A DNA stretch of 64,000 bases from Azoarcus sp. KH32C (GTDB taxonomy: Bacteria; Pseudomonadota; Gammaproteobacteria; Burkholderiales; Rhodocyclaceae), in the NCBI RefSeq assembly GCF_000349945.1, contig NC_020516.1, positions 124,001 through 188,000 of the forward strand, read 5' to 3'. Position 1 is the stretch's first letter. Each line of letters begins with the position of its first letter. The notes beneath the pieces were generated by a model. That model was not told the origin of the DNA. It worked only from the letters and a program-made list of their open reading frames with translations, and did no database searches. The position numbers and the translations under genes are program-made. Positions 28,652 to 38,136 of this stretch are shown one piece after another.

Positions 28652-29779
28652 ATGCGTTTCTTCCTCGCCCTGCTGTTTTCGCTGATTTCCCTTGCCGCAT
28701 CTGCACAAAACGTCCCGCCCCCCGCACTCGCCGCTCGTGCGTGGCTGCTGATGGATCACGCCACGGGTCAGGTGCTGGCCGCGCAGGAGCCCGATTCCCG
28801 CATCGAGCCGGCGTCGCTGACCAAGCTGATGACGGCCTACCTGACCTTTGCGGCCCTGAAGAGCGGCAGCATCAAGCTCGAGCAGACCGTGCCGGTGTCG
28901 GAAAAGGCCTGGCGCATGGAAGGCTCGCGGATGTTCATCCAGCCCGACAAGCCGGTGACAGTCGGTGAGCTCGTGCAGGGCATGATCATCCAGTCCGGCA
29001 ACGACGCCTGCGTCGCGCTCTCCGAGCTGATCGCCGGCGGCGAAGACTCCTTTGCCGCGCTGATGAACCGCGAGGCGCAGCGCCTGGGCATGAAGAACAC
29101 CCACTACATGAACTCCACCGGCCTGCCGGATCCCGACCACTACACGACGGCGCGCGACCTGTCGGTGCTCGCCGGTGCGATCTCGCGCGACTTCCCCGAG
29201 TACTACCACTACTACTCGCAGAAGGGATACAGCTATAACGGCATCACCCAGCCGAACCGCAACCGCCTGCTGTGGCTCGATCCCTCGGTCGATGGCCTCA
29301 AGACCGGGCACACCGCGGCCGCCGGCTACTGCCTGATCGCCTCCGCGCTGCGCGGCCCGCGTCGCCTCGTGTCGGTCGTGCTCGGCACCGAGTCCGACAC
29401 CGTGCGCGCGCAGGAATCGCTGAAGCTGCTGAACTACGGCTTCCAGTTCTTCGACACCGCCAAGCTCTACTCGGCCAACCAGGAGCTGTCGCGCTTCCGC
29501 GTCTGGAAGGGCCAGATCAACGAACTGCCGGTCGGCTTCACGCAGGACTTCGTGATGTCGCTGCCGAAGGGCCAGGCCGAGAAGCTGCAGACCGAACTGA
29601 CCAGCATGCAGCCCGTCGTCGCGCCGCTGCAGAAGGGCCAGCCGGTCGGCACGCTGAAGGTCTCGCTCGACGGCAAGGCGATCGGCGAATATCCGGTCGT
29701 CGCGCTGCAGGATGTGCCGGTCGCGGGCTTCTTCGGGCGCCTGTGGGACGCGCTGCTGATGTGGATCAAGAGCCTGTAA
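28652..29779 (+). CDS. dacC: D-alanyl-D-alanine carboxypeptidase (PBP5/6 family)
   Basis: This periplasmic DD-carboxypeptidase trims the terminal D-Ala from peptidoglycan stem peptides. The 375-residue precursor has a signal peptide cleaved near ASA-QN (residues 16-20). The active-site Ser55 is in SLTK (55-58), with SGN in QSGNDACV and KTG in DGLKTGHT. The C-terminus ends in the amphipathic membrane anchor typical of PBP5 (GFFGRLWDALLMWIKSL). The symbol is by family; dacA is equally possible. Confidence 0.95.
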   Translation: MRFFLALLFSLISLAASAQNVPPPALAARAWLLMDHATGQVLAAQEPDSRIEPASLTKLMTAYLTFAALKSGSIKLEQTVPVSEKAWRMEGSRMFIQPDKPVTVGELVQGMIIQSGNDACVALSELIAGGEDSFAALMNREAQRLGMKNTHYMNSTGLPDPDHYTTARDLSVLAGAISRDFPEYYHYYSQKGYSYNGITQPNRNRLLWLDPSVDGLKTGHTAAAGYCLIASALRGPRRLVSVVLGTESDTVRAQESLKLLNYGFQFFDTAKLYSANQELSRFRVWKGQINELPVGFTQDFVMSLPKGQAEKLQTELTSMQPVVAPLQKGQPVGTLKVSLDGKAIGEYPVVALQDVPVAGFFGRLWDALLMWIKSL

Positions 29780-29798
29780 GAGGCATGCGGAGACCCTC

Positions 29799-30656
29799 AT
29801 GAGCACCTGCTACCTCAACGGGACCTACCAGCCGCTCGCCGAGGCGCGCGTCTCGCCGATGGACCGCGGCTTCCTGTTCGGGGACGGCGCCTACGAGGTG
29901 ATCCCGGTCTATTCGCGGCGGCCCTTCCGCCTGGCCGAGCACCTCGCACGGCTTGAGCGCACGCTCGAAGCGCTGCGCCTGCCGAATCCCTACCGCCTCG
30001 ACGAATGGGCGGGGATCGTGCACGAGATCGTCGCGCGCAACACGTGGAGCGACCAGTCGATCTACCTCCAGGTGACGCGCGGGGCGGACACGCGGCGCAA
30101 TCATGCTTTCCCGATCGGGGTGCAGCCGACGGTGTTCCTGATGAGCGAGGCGCTCGTCACGCCGCCGGCCGACCAACTGGCCAACGGGGTCGCGGCCGTC
30201 AGCGCGGCGGATTTCCGCTGGCTGCGCTGCGACCTCAAGACCACGGCGCTGCTCGCGAACTGCCTGCTGCGCCAGATGGCGATCGACCACGGCTGTGCCG
30301 AAACAGTGCTCTTCCGCGACGGCTTCCTCACCGAGGGTTCCGCGTCGAACATCTTCATCGTGCGCGATGGCGTCCTGCTCGCACCGCCGAAGAGCCACCT
30401 GATGCTGCCCGGCATCACTTACGATGTGGTGCTGGAACTCGCGGCGAAGCACGGCGTCGCACACGAGGTGCGCGACATCCTCAAAGACGAGGTTCGGACG
30501 GCCGACGAAGTGTGGATGACCTCGTCCACGAAGGAAGTGCTGGCGATCACGAGCCTCGACGACCGTCTGATCGGCGACGGCCGGCCGGGCCCGGTGGGGC
30601 GCCAGATGCTCGCCTGGTATCAGGATTTCAAGAAAACGGTGATGCGCGGTGGCTGA
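29799..30656 (+). CDS. dat: D-amino acid aminotransferase (class IV PLP enzyme)
   Basis: Class IV aminotransferases of this type interconvert D-alanine and D-glutamate. The 285-residue protein has the PLP lysine in CDLKTTALL and the EGSASNIFIV strand that binds the phosphate. Branched-chain aminotransferase IlvE and ADC lyase share the fold. The neighbouring dacC and the D-specific look of the SPMDRGFLFGDGAYEVIPVY N-terminus favour the D-amino acid enzyme. Its 3' end overlaps ybeD by 8 bp. Confidence 0.9.
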   Translation: MSTCYLNGTYQPLAEARVSPMDRGFLFGDGAYEVIPVYSRRPFRLAEHLARLERTLEALRLPNPYRLDEWAGIVHEIVARNTWSDQSIYLQVTRGADTRRNHAFPIGVQPTVFLMSEALVTPPADQLANGVAAVSAADFRWLRCDLKTTALLANCLLRQMAIDHGCAETVLFRDGFLTEGSASNIFIVRDGVLLAPPKSHLMLPGITYDVVLELAAKHGVAHEVRDILKDEVRTADEVWMTSSTKEVLAITSLDDRLIGDGRPGPVGRQMLAWYQDFKKTVMRGG

Positions 30657-30921
30657 CGAAACCCAACAAACCCTGCTGGAATTTCCCTGCGAGTTTCCCA
30701 TCAAGATCATGGGCGCCCGCGTCGACGAGTTCGCCCAGGCGATCGTTGCGGTGGTACAGGCCCATGCGCCCGATTTCGACCCGGCCACGGTGCAGATGCG
30801 CCCGTCGAGCAAGGGCAACTACCTGTCGCTGACCTGCACGATCAACGCGCAGTCGAAGGACCAGCTCGACAACCTTTACCGCGCGCTGTCGGCGCACCCG
30901 CTGGTGAAGGTGGTGCTGTAA
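30649..30921 (+). CDS. ybeD: YbeD family protein (DUF493)
   Basis: The 90-residue protein has the DUF493 pattern, with FPIKIMGAR near residue 14 and SLTCTINAQSKDQLDNLYRAL in the second half. The fold resembles an ACT-like regulatory domain. Its role is not known, but the gene is regularly found ahead of lipB, as here where lipB follows without a gap. Confidence 0.93.
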   Translation: MADETQQTLLEFPCEFPIKIMGARVDEFAQAIVAVVQAHAPDFDPATVQMRPSSKGNYLSLTCTINAQSKDQLDNLYRALSAHPLVKVVL

Positions 30922-31584
30922 GTGGAGGCCATACAGGCTCTGCCGCTGGTCGTGCGCCACCTGGGGCGCGTGGACTACGAACCCACCTGGCAGGCGATGC
31001 GCGCCTTCACGGACGCGCGCACGGCGGAGACGCCCGACGAGCTGTGGGTGCTCGAACATCCGCCGGTCTTCACGCTCGGCCAGGCCGGCAAGCCGGAACA
31101 CCTGCTGCGCGAGACCGGCATCCCGCTCGTGAAGATCGACCGCGGCGGCCAGATCACCTATCACGGCCCCGGCCAGATCGTCGTCTACCTGCTGCTCGAC
31201 CTGCATCGTCGCCACCTCAAGGTGCGCGAGCTCGTGAACCTGATGGAGCAGGCGTTGATCGATTGTCTCGCCGACTACGGCCTTACGGCCGAACGCAAAG
31301 ACGGCGCCCCGGGCGTCTATATCGGCGGCGCGAAGATCGCCGCGCTCGGGCTGCGTGTGCGAAACGGGTGCAGCTACCACGGCCTCGCACTCAACGTGGA
31401 CGCCGATCTCGCACCCTTCACGGCGATCAACCCCTGCGGCTACGAAGGCCTGCAGACGATCCGGATGAAGGATTTCGGCATCACCGATGGCATCGCCGAG
31501 GTCGGCGAGCGGCTCGTCGGCCACCTGCAGCGCCTGTTACCGTTACCCACCGTGAGCCCCACACCGGCCCTTGACAGGCCATAA
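30922..31584 (+). CDS. lipB: octanoyl-[acyl-carrier-protein]:protein N-octanoyltransferase LipB
   Basis: LipB moves octanoate from ACP to lipoyl domains, the first step of endogenous lipoate synthesis. The protein has 220 residues and starts with GTG directly after the ybeD stop. The catalytic Cys is in INPCGYEG and the Lys in GGAKIAALG. ITYHGPGQIVVY is the conserved substrate loop. lipA follows. Confidence 0.96.
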   Translation: MEAIQALPLVVRHLGRVDYEPTWQAMRAFTDARTAETPDELWVLEHPPVFTLGQAGKPEHLLRETGIPLVKIDRGGQITYHGPGQIVVYLLLDLHRRHLKVRELVNLMEQALIDCLADYGLTAERKDGAPGVYIGGAKIAALGLRVRNGCSYHGLALNVDADLAPFTAINPCGYEGLQTIRMKDFGITDGIAEVGERLVGHLQRLLPLPTVSPTPALDRP

Positions 31585-31641
31585 TGCACCCGGGCGCCAC
31601 AATTGCCCGCTGGCACACAGAGAGAGACGAGAGATTCCCCG

Positions 31642-32589
31642 ATGGACACACCCAACCGCAAGCAGCGCGGCGCCGAGAAGACCGCCCGCATCCCGATCAA
31701 GATCGTACCGGCCGAGCGCCTGAAGAAACCCGACTGGATCCGCATCAAGCTCGGCGCCGGCCAGGAGGCCGAACGCTTCAACGAGATCAAGGCGAGTCTG
31801 CGCGAGCACAAGCTGCACACGGTGTGCGAGGAAGCCTCCTGTCCGAACATCCATGAATGCTTCGGTAAGGGCACCGCGACCTTCATGATCATGGGCGACA
31901 TCTGCACGCGGCGCTGCCCCTTCTGCGACGTCGGCCACGGTCGCCCCGAGCCGCTCAACGCCGACGAACCGAAGGAACTCGCCGCGACGATCGCCGCGAT
32001 GCGCCTCAACTACGTCGTGATCACCAGCGTCGACCGCGACGACCTGCGCGACGGCGGGGCCCAGCACTTCGTCGACTGCATCCGCGAGACGCGCGCCGTG
32101 TCCCCGAAGACCAGCATCGAAGTGCTGGTGCCGGATTTCCGCGGGCGCCTGGAAGTCGCGCTGGAGATCTTCGACCAAGCCTCGCCCGACGTGATGAACC
32201 ACAACATGGAAACCGTGCCGCGCCTGTACAAGCAGGCCCGTCCCGGTGCCGACTACGAATACTCGCTGCGCCTGCTGAAGGAATTCAAGGCGCGCAACCC
32301 GAAGGTGTCGACGAAGTCGGGCCTGATGGTCGGCCTGGGCGAGACCGACGAGGAAATCCTCGAAGTGATGCGCGACCTGCGCGCGCACGATGTCGAGATG
32401 CTGACGATCGGACAGTACCTGCAGCCCTCGGGCGGCCACCTGCCGGTGCTGCGCTATGTGCACCCGGACACTTTCAAGATGTTCGAGACCGAGGCGCTGA
32501 AGATGGGCTTCAAGAACGCGGCCTGCGGCCCGATGGTGCGTTCGAGCTACTGGGCGGACCAGCAGGCCCACGGCGCGGGCGTCGTGTAG
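31642..32589 (+). CDS. lipA: lipoyl synthase LipA
   Basis: LipA is a radical-SAM enzyme that inserts two sulfurs into protein-bound octanoate. From the ATG at 31642 it has 315 residues. The auxiliary cluster uses C62, C67 and C73, and the radical-SAM cluster uses C88, C92 and C95 (CTRRCPFC). The C-terminal RSSYWADQQ carries the conserved Ser ligand. The ORF is open further upstream, but the usual family start is this ATG. Confidence 0.97.
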   Translation: MDTPNRKQRGAEKTARIPIKIVPAERLKKPDWIRIKLGAGQEAERFNEIKASLREHKLHTVCEEASCPNIHECFGKGTATFMIMGDICTRRCPFCDVGHGRPEPLNADEPKELAATIAAMRLNYVVITSVDRDDLRDGGAQHFVDCIRETRAVSPKTSIEVLVPDFRGRLEVALEIFDQASPDVMNHNMETVPRLYKQARPGADYEYSLRLLKEFKARNPKVSTKSGLMVGLGETDEEILEVMRDLRAHDVEMLTIGQYLQPSGGHLPVLRYVHPDTFKMFETEALKMGFKNAACGPMVRSSYWADQQAHGAGVV

Positions 32590-32625
32590 GAAAGGGGAAG
32601 GGCCGCGTTCAGCGGTCCTTAGGCA

Positions 32626-32671
32626 GGGCGCGGCGGCGGGAGGAGGTCCCGTCGCCGCGCCCTTTGTCTTT
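32626..32671 (+). terminator. intrinsic terminator after lipA
   Basis: A 15-bp stem (32626-32640 with 32648-32662, one G-U pair) with a 7-nt loop is followed by TTTGTCTTT. It faces lipA and lies between lipA and the convergent dksA stop. Confidence 0.85.
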
Positions 32672-33100
32672 CTAGCGGAACATGCGCTCCGCGCGTTCGT
32701 GGCGTTCCTGTTCCTCGAGGCTCAGCGTCGCCGTCGGACGCGCGAGCAACCGCCCGACACCGATCGGCTCGCCACTGACTTCGCAATAGCCATAGCTGCC
32801 GTCGTCGATGCGGCGCAAGGCCGACTCCACCTTGTGCAGCAGCTTCAGTTCGCGGTCGCGGATGCGCTGCTCGAGCACCTGCTCCTCTTCCTGCGTCGCG
32901 CGGTCCGCCTCGTCGGCGGTAGCGACCGTCTCGCGCAGGTGTTCGCGCATGTCCGCGCTGTTCTCAAGCAGTTCGTTCTTCAGTTCGAGCAGCTTTTGGC
33001 GGAAGAATTCGAGCTGCGCCGAATTCATGTAATCGTCGGCCGACATCGCCAGCAGCTCCGATTCGGAGATGGGGCCATTGCGTGCTGCAATCGCGTTCAT
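32672..33100 (-). CDS. dksA: RNA polymerase-binding transcription factor DksA
   Basis: DksA binds the RNA polymerase secondary channel and acts with ppGpp on rRNA and amino-acid promoters. The 142-residue protein has the coiled coil (about residues 30-108) with the acidic tip region and the C-terminal zinc-finger fold. Only the first Cys of the four zinc ligands remains (GYCEVSGEPIG); the other positions are Ser, Leu and Glu, ending LARPTATLSLEEQERHE. Such Cys-poor variants occur in alpha- and betaproteobacteria and keep the fold without zinc. Confidence 0.93.
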   Translation of the reverse strand: MNAIAARNGPISESELLAMSADDYMNSAQLEFFRQKLLELKNELLENSADMREHLRETVATADEADRATQEEEQVLEQRIRDRELKLLHKVESALRRIDDGSYGYCEVSGEPIGVGRLLARPTATLSLEEQERHERAERMFR

Positions 33101-33250
33101 CTTGGGCTCTCCGTTTTGCCGCTGCCCCGGTGTGTCCGCTGGGGCATGGCACTGTCAAAAAATCAAAAAGGCTGCTGGATGGCGAATGCACAGCCTACCC
33201 GCGCGGGAGTAAGCTGGCCCCCGTCAACCTCAGCCTGCCTGGAGACCGTC

Positions 33251-33946
33251 ATGCGTTCCATTCTGCGAGCTTTCGCCCTGCTTGTCATCAGTGTGCCGTT
33301 CGCCGCCGTGGTTTGGGCCGCCGGCATTGCCAGCCTGAGTGAGAGCGAAGCCTCGGGCGGCTTGCGCGAAGCGCTGGTCCAGGGCGCCGGGCACGCGGTG
33401 CAGCTGCTTGGCGCGAAGGACGGATTCTTGAAAAACAAGAAGGTCAAGATCCCGCTCCCGGACGGCCTCTCGCAGGTCGAGTCGGTCATGCGCCTGGCCG
33501 GGCGCGGCAAGGATCTCGACGATCTCGTGAAGACGATGAATCGCGCGGCCGAGGCGGCGGTGCCGGAAGCGCAGACGCTGCTCGTCGATGCGGTGAGGGA
33601 GATGTCGGTCGACGACGCGCGCAAGATCCTCACCGGCGGCGACGACTCGGCAACACGCTATTTCAAATCGAAGACGCAGGCGCAGCTGACCGAACGCTTC
33701 CTGCCGGTCGTCAAGCAGAGCACCGACCGGCTGGCGCTTTCCGAGCAGTACAACAGGATCGCCGGTCAGGCCGCGAGCTTCGGCCTCGTGAAGAGTGAGG
33801 ACGCGCAGATCGAAGGCTACGTCACGCGCAAGGCGCTCGACGGCCTCTACCTGATGATCGCCGAGGAAGAAAAGACGATCCGCAAGAACCCGCTGCAGGC
33901 CGCGGGATCGCTCGCGCAGCGGGTGTTCGGCATGTTGGGCCGCTGA
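33251..33946 (+). CDS. DUF4197 family exported protein
   Basis: The product from ATG 33251 has 231 residues, with an N-terminal signal peptide (hydrophobic residues 6-22, cleavage near VWA-AG). The remainder is helical and matches the DUF4197 pattern: GGLREALVQGAGHAVQLLGAKDGFL, IPLPDGL, then TRKALDGLYLMIAEEEKTIRKNP at the C-terminus. Its function is unknown and it is probably periplasmic. A longer open frame upstream runs across the dksA promoter and is not used. Confidence 0.9.
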   Translation: MRSILRAFALLVISVPFAAVVWAAGIASLSESEASGGLREALVQGAGHAVQLLGAKDGFLKNKKVKIPLPDGLSQVESVMRLAGRGKDLDDLVKTMNRAAEAAVPEAQTLLVDAVREMSVDDARKILTGGDDSATRYFKSKTQAQLTERFLPVVKQSTDRLALSEQYNRIAGQAASFGLVKSEDAQIEGYVTRKALDGLYLMIAEEEKTIRKNPLQAAGSLAQRVFGMLGR

Positions 33947-34028
33947 CAACGCCCCGATGCGGGTTGTAACGAGGCCCGGCCGGTACTGGGCATTGCGGTA
34001 AAATGGACAATTGTCTGCCGCAACGCCC

Positions 34029-36011
<1,983 letters not shown>

Positions 36012-36202
36012 CACCGTCGCCCGGGAGGCCGTGACAGGCGTCTCGGGAGCGTCGTTTGCATTGGAAAATACTCTCGGCGTATGCCGATGGCGCGATCTAC
36101 AATCCCGAATGCACTCGGCTCCCTCCGCGTCGTCATCGCAGTGCGATGGCAGCGGGATGGCGCCGTGGAAGAGAATGCCCCTTTCCCCTCGGAGACTCGG
36201 TG

Positions 36203-36763
36203 ATGCGTAATACAAGATCAGCCCTGTTGAATTGCTCGCTTCATTTCTCGTTGTTGGCCGCTCTGGTACTGCCGCCCCTCGTGGCGCAGGCCGACCCGCT
36301 GCCGTGCCAGGCGCCCGGTCGGCTGGTCTCGATCTCGGGGAAGATCATGACGAATTCGATGGCGGGAGGCGAATCGCTCGGCGTCCTCCAGGGCACCGTC
36401 GATGGCTCGAACAAGCTCAAGTGCGGCATTCACGGCACGCCCCGTTTCAATCCGGACGGCACTTTCGCCGGCTTCACGCATTCGCTGGTGTGTGACGACA
36501 CCGTGACGGCCGAGAACATGGTCGATACGGTCCACTCGCAGGTCATCTCGCTCAGCCGCTTCGACGGCGTACCGAGTTTCCGCTCCTGCGGCATCCCGGG
36601 CATGGACCTGACCTACGGGGCATTCCGCGAAATTTCCGAACCGCAGTCCGGACGCGGCATCTTCTCGCCCACCGGGGGCGGGCAGTTGTCGATCGACGGC
36701 GTCGTCAATTGCGCCGGCGCCGTCGACATGAAGTTCACGGGCCAGGTCTGCGTCGTCCGCTGA
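36203..36763 (+). CDS. exported protein, family not recognised
   Basis: From the ATG at 36203 (GGAG ribosome site 8 bp upstream) the protein has 186 residues. A signal peptide ends near VAQA-DP (residue 30). The mature part has six Cys residues, consistent with three disulfides in the periplasm, and a beta-rich, glycine-rich sequence. No known family was recognised. It stands alone between rep and a convergent cytochrome gene. Confidence 0.82.
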   Translation: MRNTRSALLNCSLHFSLLAALVLPPLVAQADPLPCQAPGRLVSISGKIMTNSMAGGESLGVLQGTVDGSNKLKCGIHGTPRFNPDGTFAGFTHSLVCDDTVTAENMVDTVHSQVISLSRFDGVPSFRSCGIPGMDLTYGAFREISEPQSGRGIFSPTGGGQLSIDGVVNCAGAVDMKFTGQVCVVR

Positions 36764-36772
36764 CCCCGCCGC

Positions 36773-36790
36773 GGGCCGCCACGGCGGCCC
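36773..36790. terminator. GC hairpin between convergent genes
   Basis: A perfect 8-bp GGGCCGCC/GGCGGCCC stem with a 2-nt loop lies between the two stop codons at 36763 and 36797. There is no T-run on either strand next to it, so it is at best a weak terminator. Confidence 0.35.
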
Positions 36791-36796
36791 CGAAGC

Positions 36797-37246
36797 TTAC
36801 TTTTCGACCGCCGGCTCGGTAAATTTGGCGCCACCGGCGTTCGCCATGTAGGCCACCGCGCGCTTGACCTCGGTGTCGGTCAGATCGACGCCGCCGCCGC
36901 GCGGGGGCATTTGGCGGATGCCTTCAATCGCGTGCTTCGCCAGCGTGTCGAAGCCCTGCGCGATGCGCGGCCCCCAGGCACCGGCGTCGCTGAATTTCGG
37001 CGAGCCGAGCGCACCGGCGCCATGGCAGCCCGCGCAGGTGCCCTGGTAGACCTGTTCGCCGGTCCGGCTGCCCGGTGCAGCCTTCTGGACCTTCACCGTC
37101 ACGTGTGCGACCGGCTCGATACGGCGTGCGCGCGCTTCCACATCGTCGTCCTGGGTTTTGCTGCAGGCGGCGAGTTGCACGGCAGCCAGGGTTGCGAGGG
37201 CCGGAACCAGCACGCGGCGGCGTGCCGGGAAAAAACTTCTGGACAT
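36797..37246 (-). CDS. cytochrome c5-type lipoprotein
   Basis: From ATG 37246, with an AAGGAG ribosome site, the product has 149 residues. The signal peptide ends in a lipobox LAAC with Cys28. One c-type haem site CAGCH lies at residues 71-75 and the likely axial Met is M113 in RQMPPRGGG. The C-terminal VKRAVAYMANAGG helix is that of c5-like monohaem cytochromes. It would be a membrane-tethered periplasmic electron carrier. The partner enzyme cannot be told from context. Confidence 0.92.
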   Translation of the reverse strand: MSRSFFPARRRVLVPALATLAAVQLAACSKTQDDDVEARARRIEPVAHVTVKVQKAAPGSRTGEQVYQGTCAGCHGAGALGSPKFSDAGAWGPRIAQGFDTLAKHAIEGIRQMPPRGGGVDLTDTEVKRAVAYMANAGGAKFTEPAVEK

Positions 37247-37396
37247 TGAGACTCCTTGTGTTTGTTTTGTCCGGTTGTGCGGGGTTGAGCCGAGAGTATA
37301 GCTGCGGCGAAGAAGTAACACTTCTGGTGATCCGGCTTTCGTCGCACCTCCCCCGCCATGCTGAATACGTCCGACATATCCCGACCGGAGGCAGAC

Positions 37397-37879
37397 ATGG
37401 GACTTCTTTCGTTCATCAAGGAAGCTGGGGAAAAACTCTTCGGCCACGACGACGCGCAAGCCGCCAGCCCAGACCAGGCCGCGGCCGCAAACACCAAGGC
37501 GGCCGATGCCATCCGCGCCCACATCACGAAGCTCAACCTCGCCCCTGCAGACTTGGCGGTCACTTTCGACAGCAAGACTTCGGCGGCGACAGTTAGCGGT
37601 ACCGCGCCCGATCAGGCGACCAAGGAAAAGATCCTGCTCGCGGCCGGCAACGTCCAGGGCGTCGGCCAGGTCGACGACCGGCTCACCGTCGCCGCCCCGG
37701 CCCAACCCGAGGCCCGCTTCCACACCGTGAAAAGCGGCGACACGCTATCCGCGATCGCCAAGACCTACTACGGCGACGCCAACAAGTACAACGCCATCTT
37801 CGAGGCCAACAAACCGATGCTTTCGCATCCGGACAAGATCTACCCCGGCCAGGTCCTCCGCATCCCGCCGACCCCCTGA
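37397..37879 (+). CDS. kbp: potassium-binding protein Kbp (BON-LysM, YgaU-like)
   Basis: The 160-residue protein matches E. coli Kbp closely by eye along its length. It has an N-terminal FIKEAGEKLF segment, a BON domain (about residues 35-100, with ATKEKILLAAGNVQGVGQVDD) and a LysM domain (about 107-157, VKSGDTLSAIAKTYYG and EANKPMLSHPDKIYPGQVLRIP). The E. coli protein binds K+ and helps growth at high K+. There is no signal peptide, so it is cytoplasmic. A GGAGG ribosome site precedes the ATG. Confidence 0.93.
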   Translation: MGLLSFIKEAGEKLFGHDDAQAASPDQAAAANTKAADAIRAHITKLNLAPADLAVTFDSKTSAATVSGTAPDQATKEKILLAAGNVQGVGQVDDRLTVAAPAQPEARFHTVKSGDTLSAIAKTYYGDANKYNAIFEANKPMLSHPDKIYPGQVLRIPPTP

Positions 37880-37922
37880 TCGGCCTATCCAGCAAAGGGG
37901 TCGTCAGGCGTCCGAAATCGGG

Positions 37923-37928
37923 TATAAT
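37923..37928 (+). promoter_or_regulatory. -10 element of the tRNA-Arg promoter
   Basis: A perfect TATAAT lies 31 bp upstream of the tRNA 5' end, and GCGCG follows it like a stringent-control discriminator. No good -35 is visible 16-18 bp upstream. Confidence 0.6.
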
Positions 37929-37958
37929 CGCGCGTTCTACGCCACGCAGTGGCACAAG

Positions 37959-38035
37959 GCGCCCGTAGCTCAGCTGGATAGAGTACTGCCCTCCGAAGGC
38001 AGGGGTCGGACGTTCGAATCGTCTCGGGCGCGCCA
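37959..38035 (+). tRNA. tRNA-Arg (anticodon CCG)
   Basis: A 77-nt cloverleaf is complete. The acceptor arms GCGCCCG (37959-37965) and CGGGCGC (38025-38031) pair perfectly. The anticodon stem CTGCC/GGCAG encloses the 7-nt loop CTCCGAA, giving anticodon CCG for the CGG arginine codon. The T arm has TTCGAAT. The 3' CCA is encoded (38033-38035). Confidence 0.97.
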
Positions 38036-38041
38036 GAATTC

Positions 38042-38081
38042 AAAAATCCGCTGATTTCCGTATGGAAATCAGCGGATTTTT
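38042..38081. terminator. bidirectional intrinsic terminator (tRNA-Arg / PEtN transferase)
   Basis: An 18-bp perfect stem (38042-38059 with 38064-38081) has a 4-nt loop. A runs on the left and T runs on the right form part of the stem, so each strand carries a U-tract. It ends the tRNA transcript 6 bp after CCA and can also end the minus-strand gene that stops at 38137. Confidence 0.92.
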
Positions 38082-38136
38082 CATTTCATCTGGCTGCCAG
38101 GCTGCCGATCCGGCATCGCGTTCGCGCGAGGTGCTC

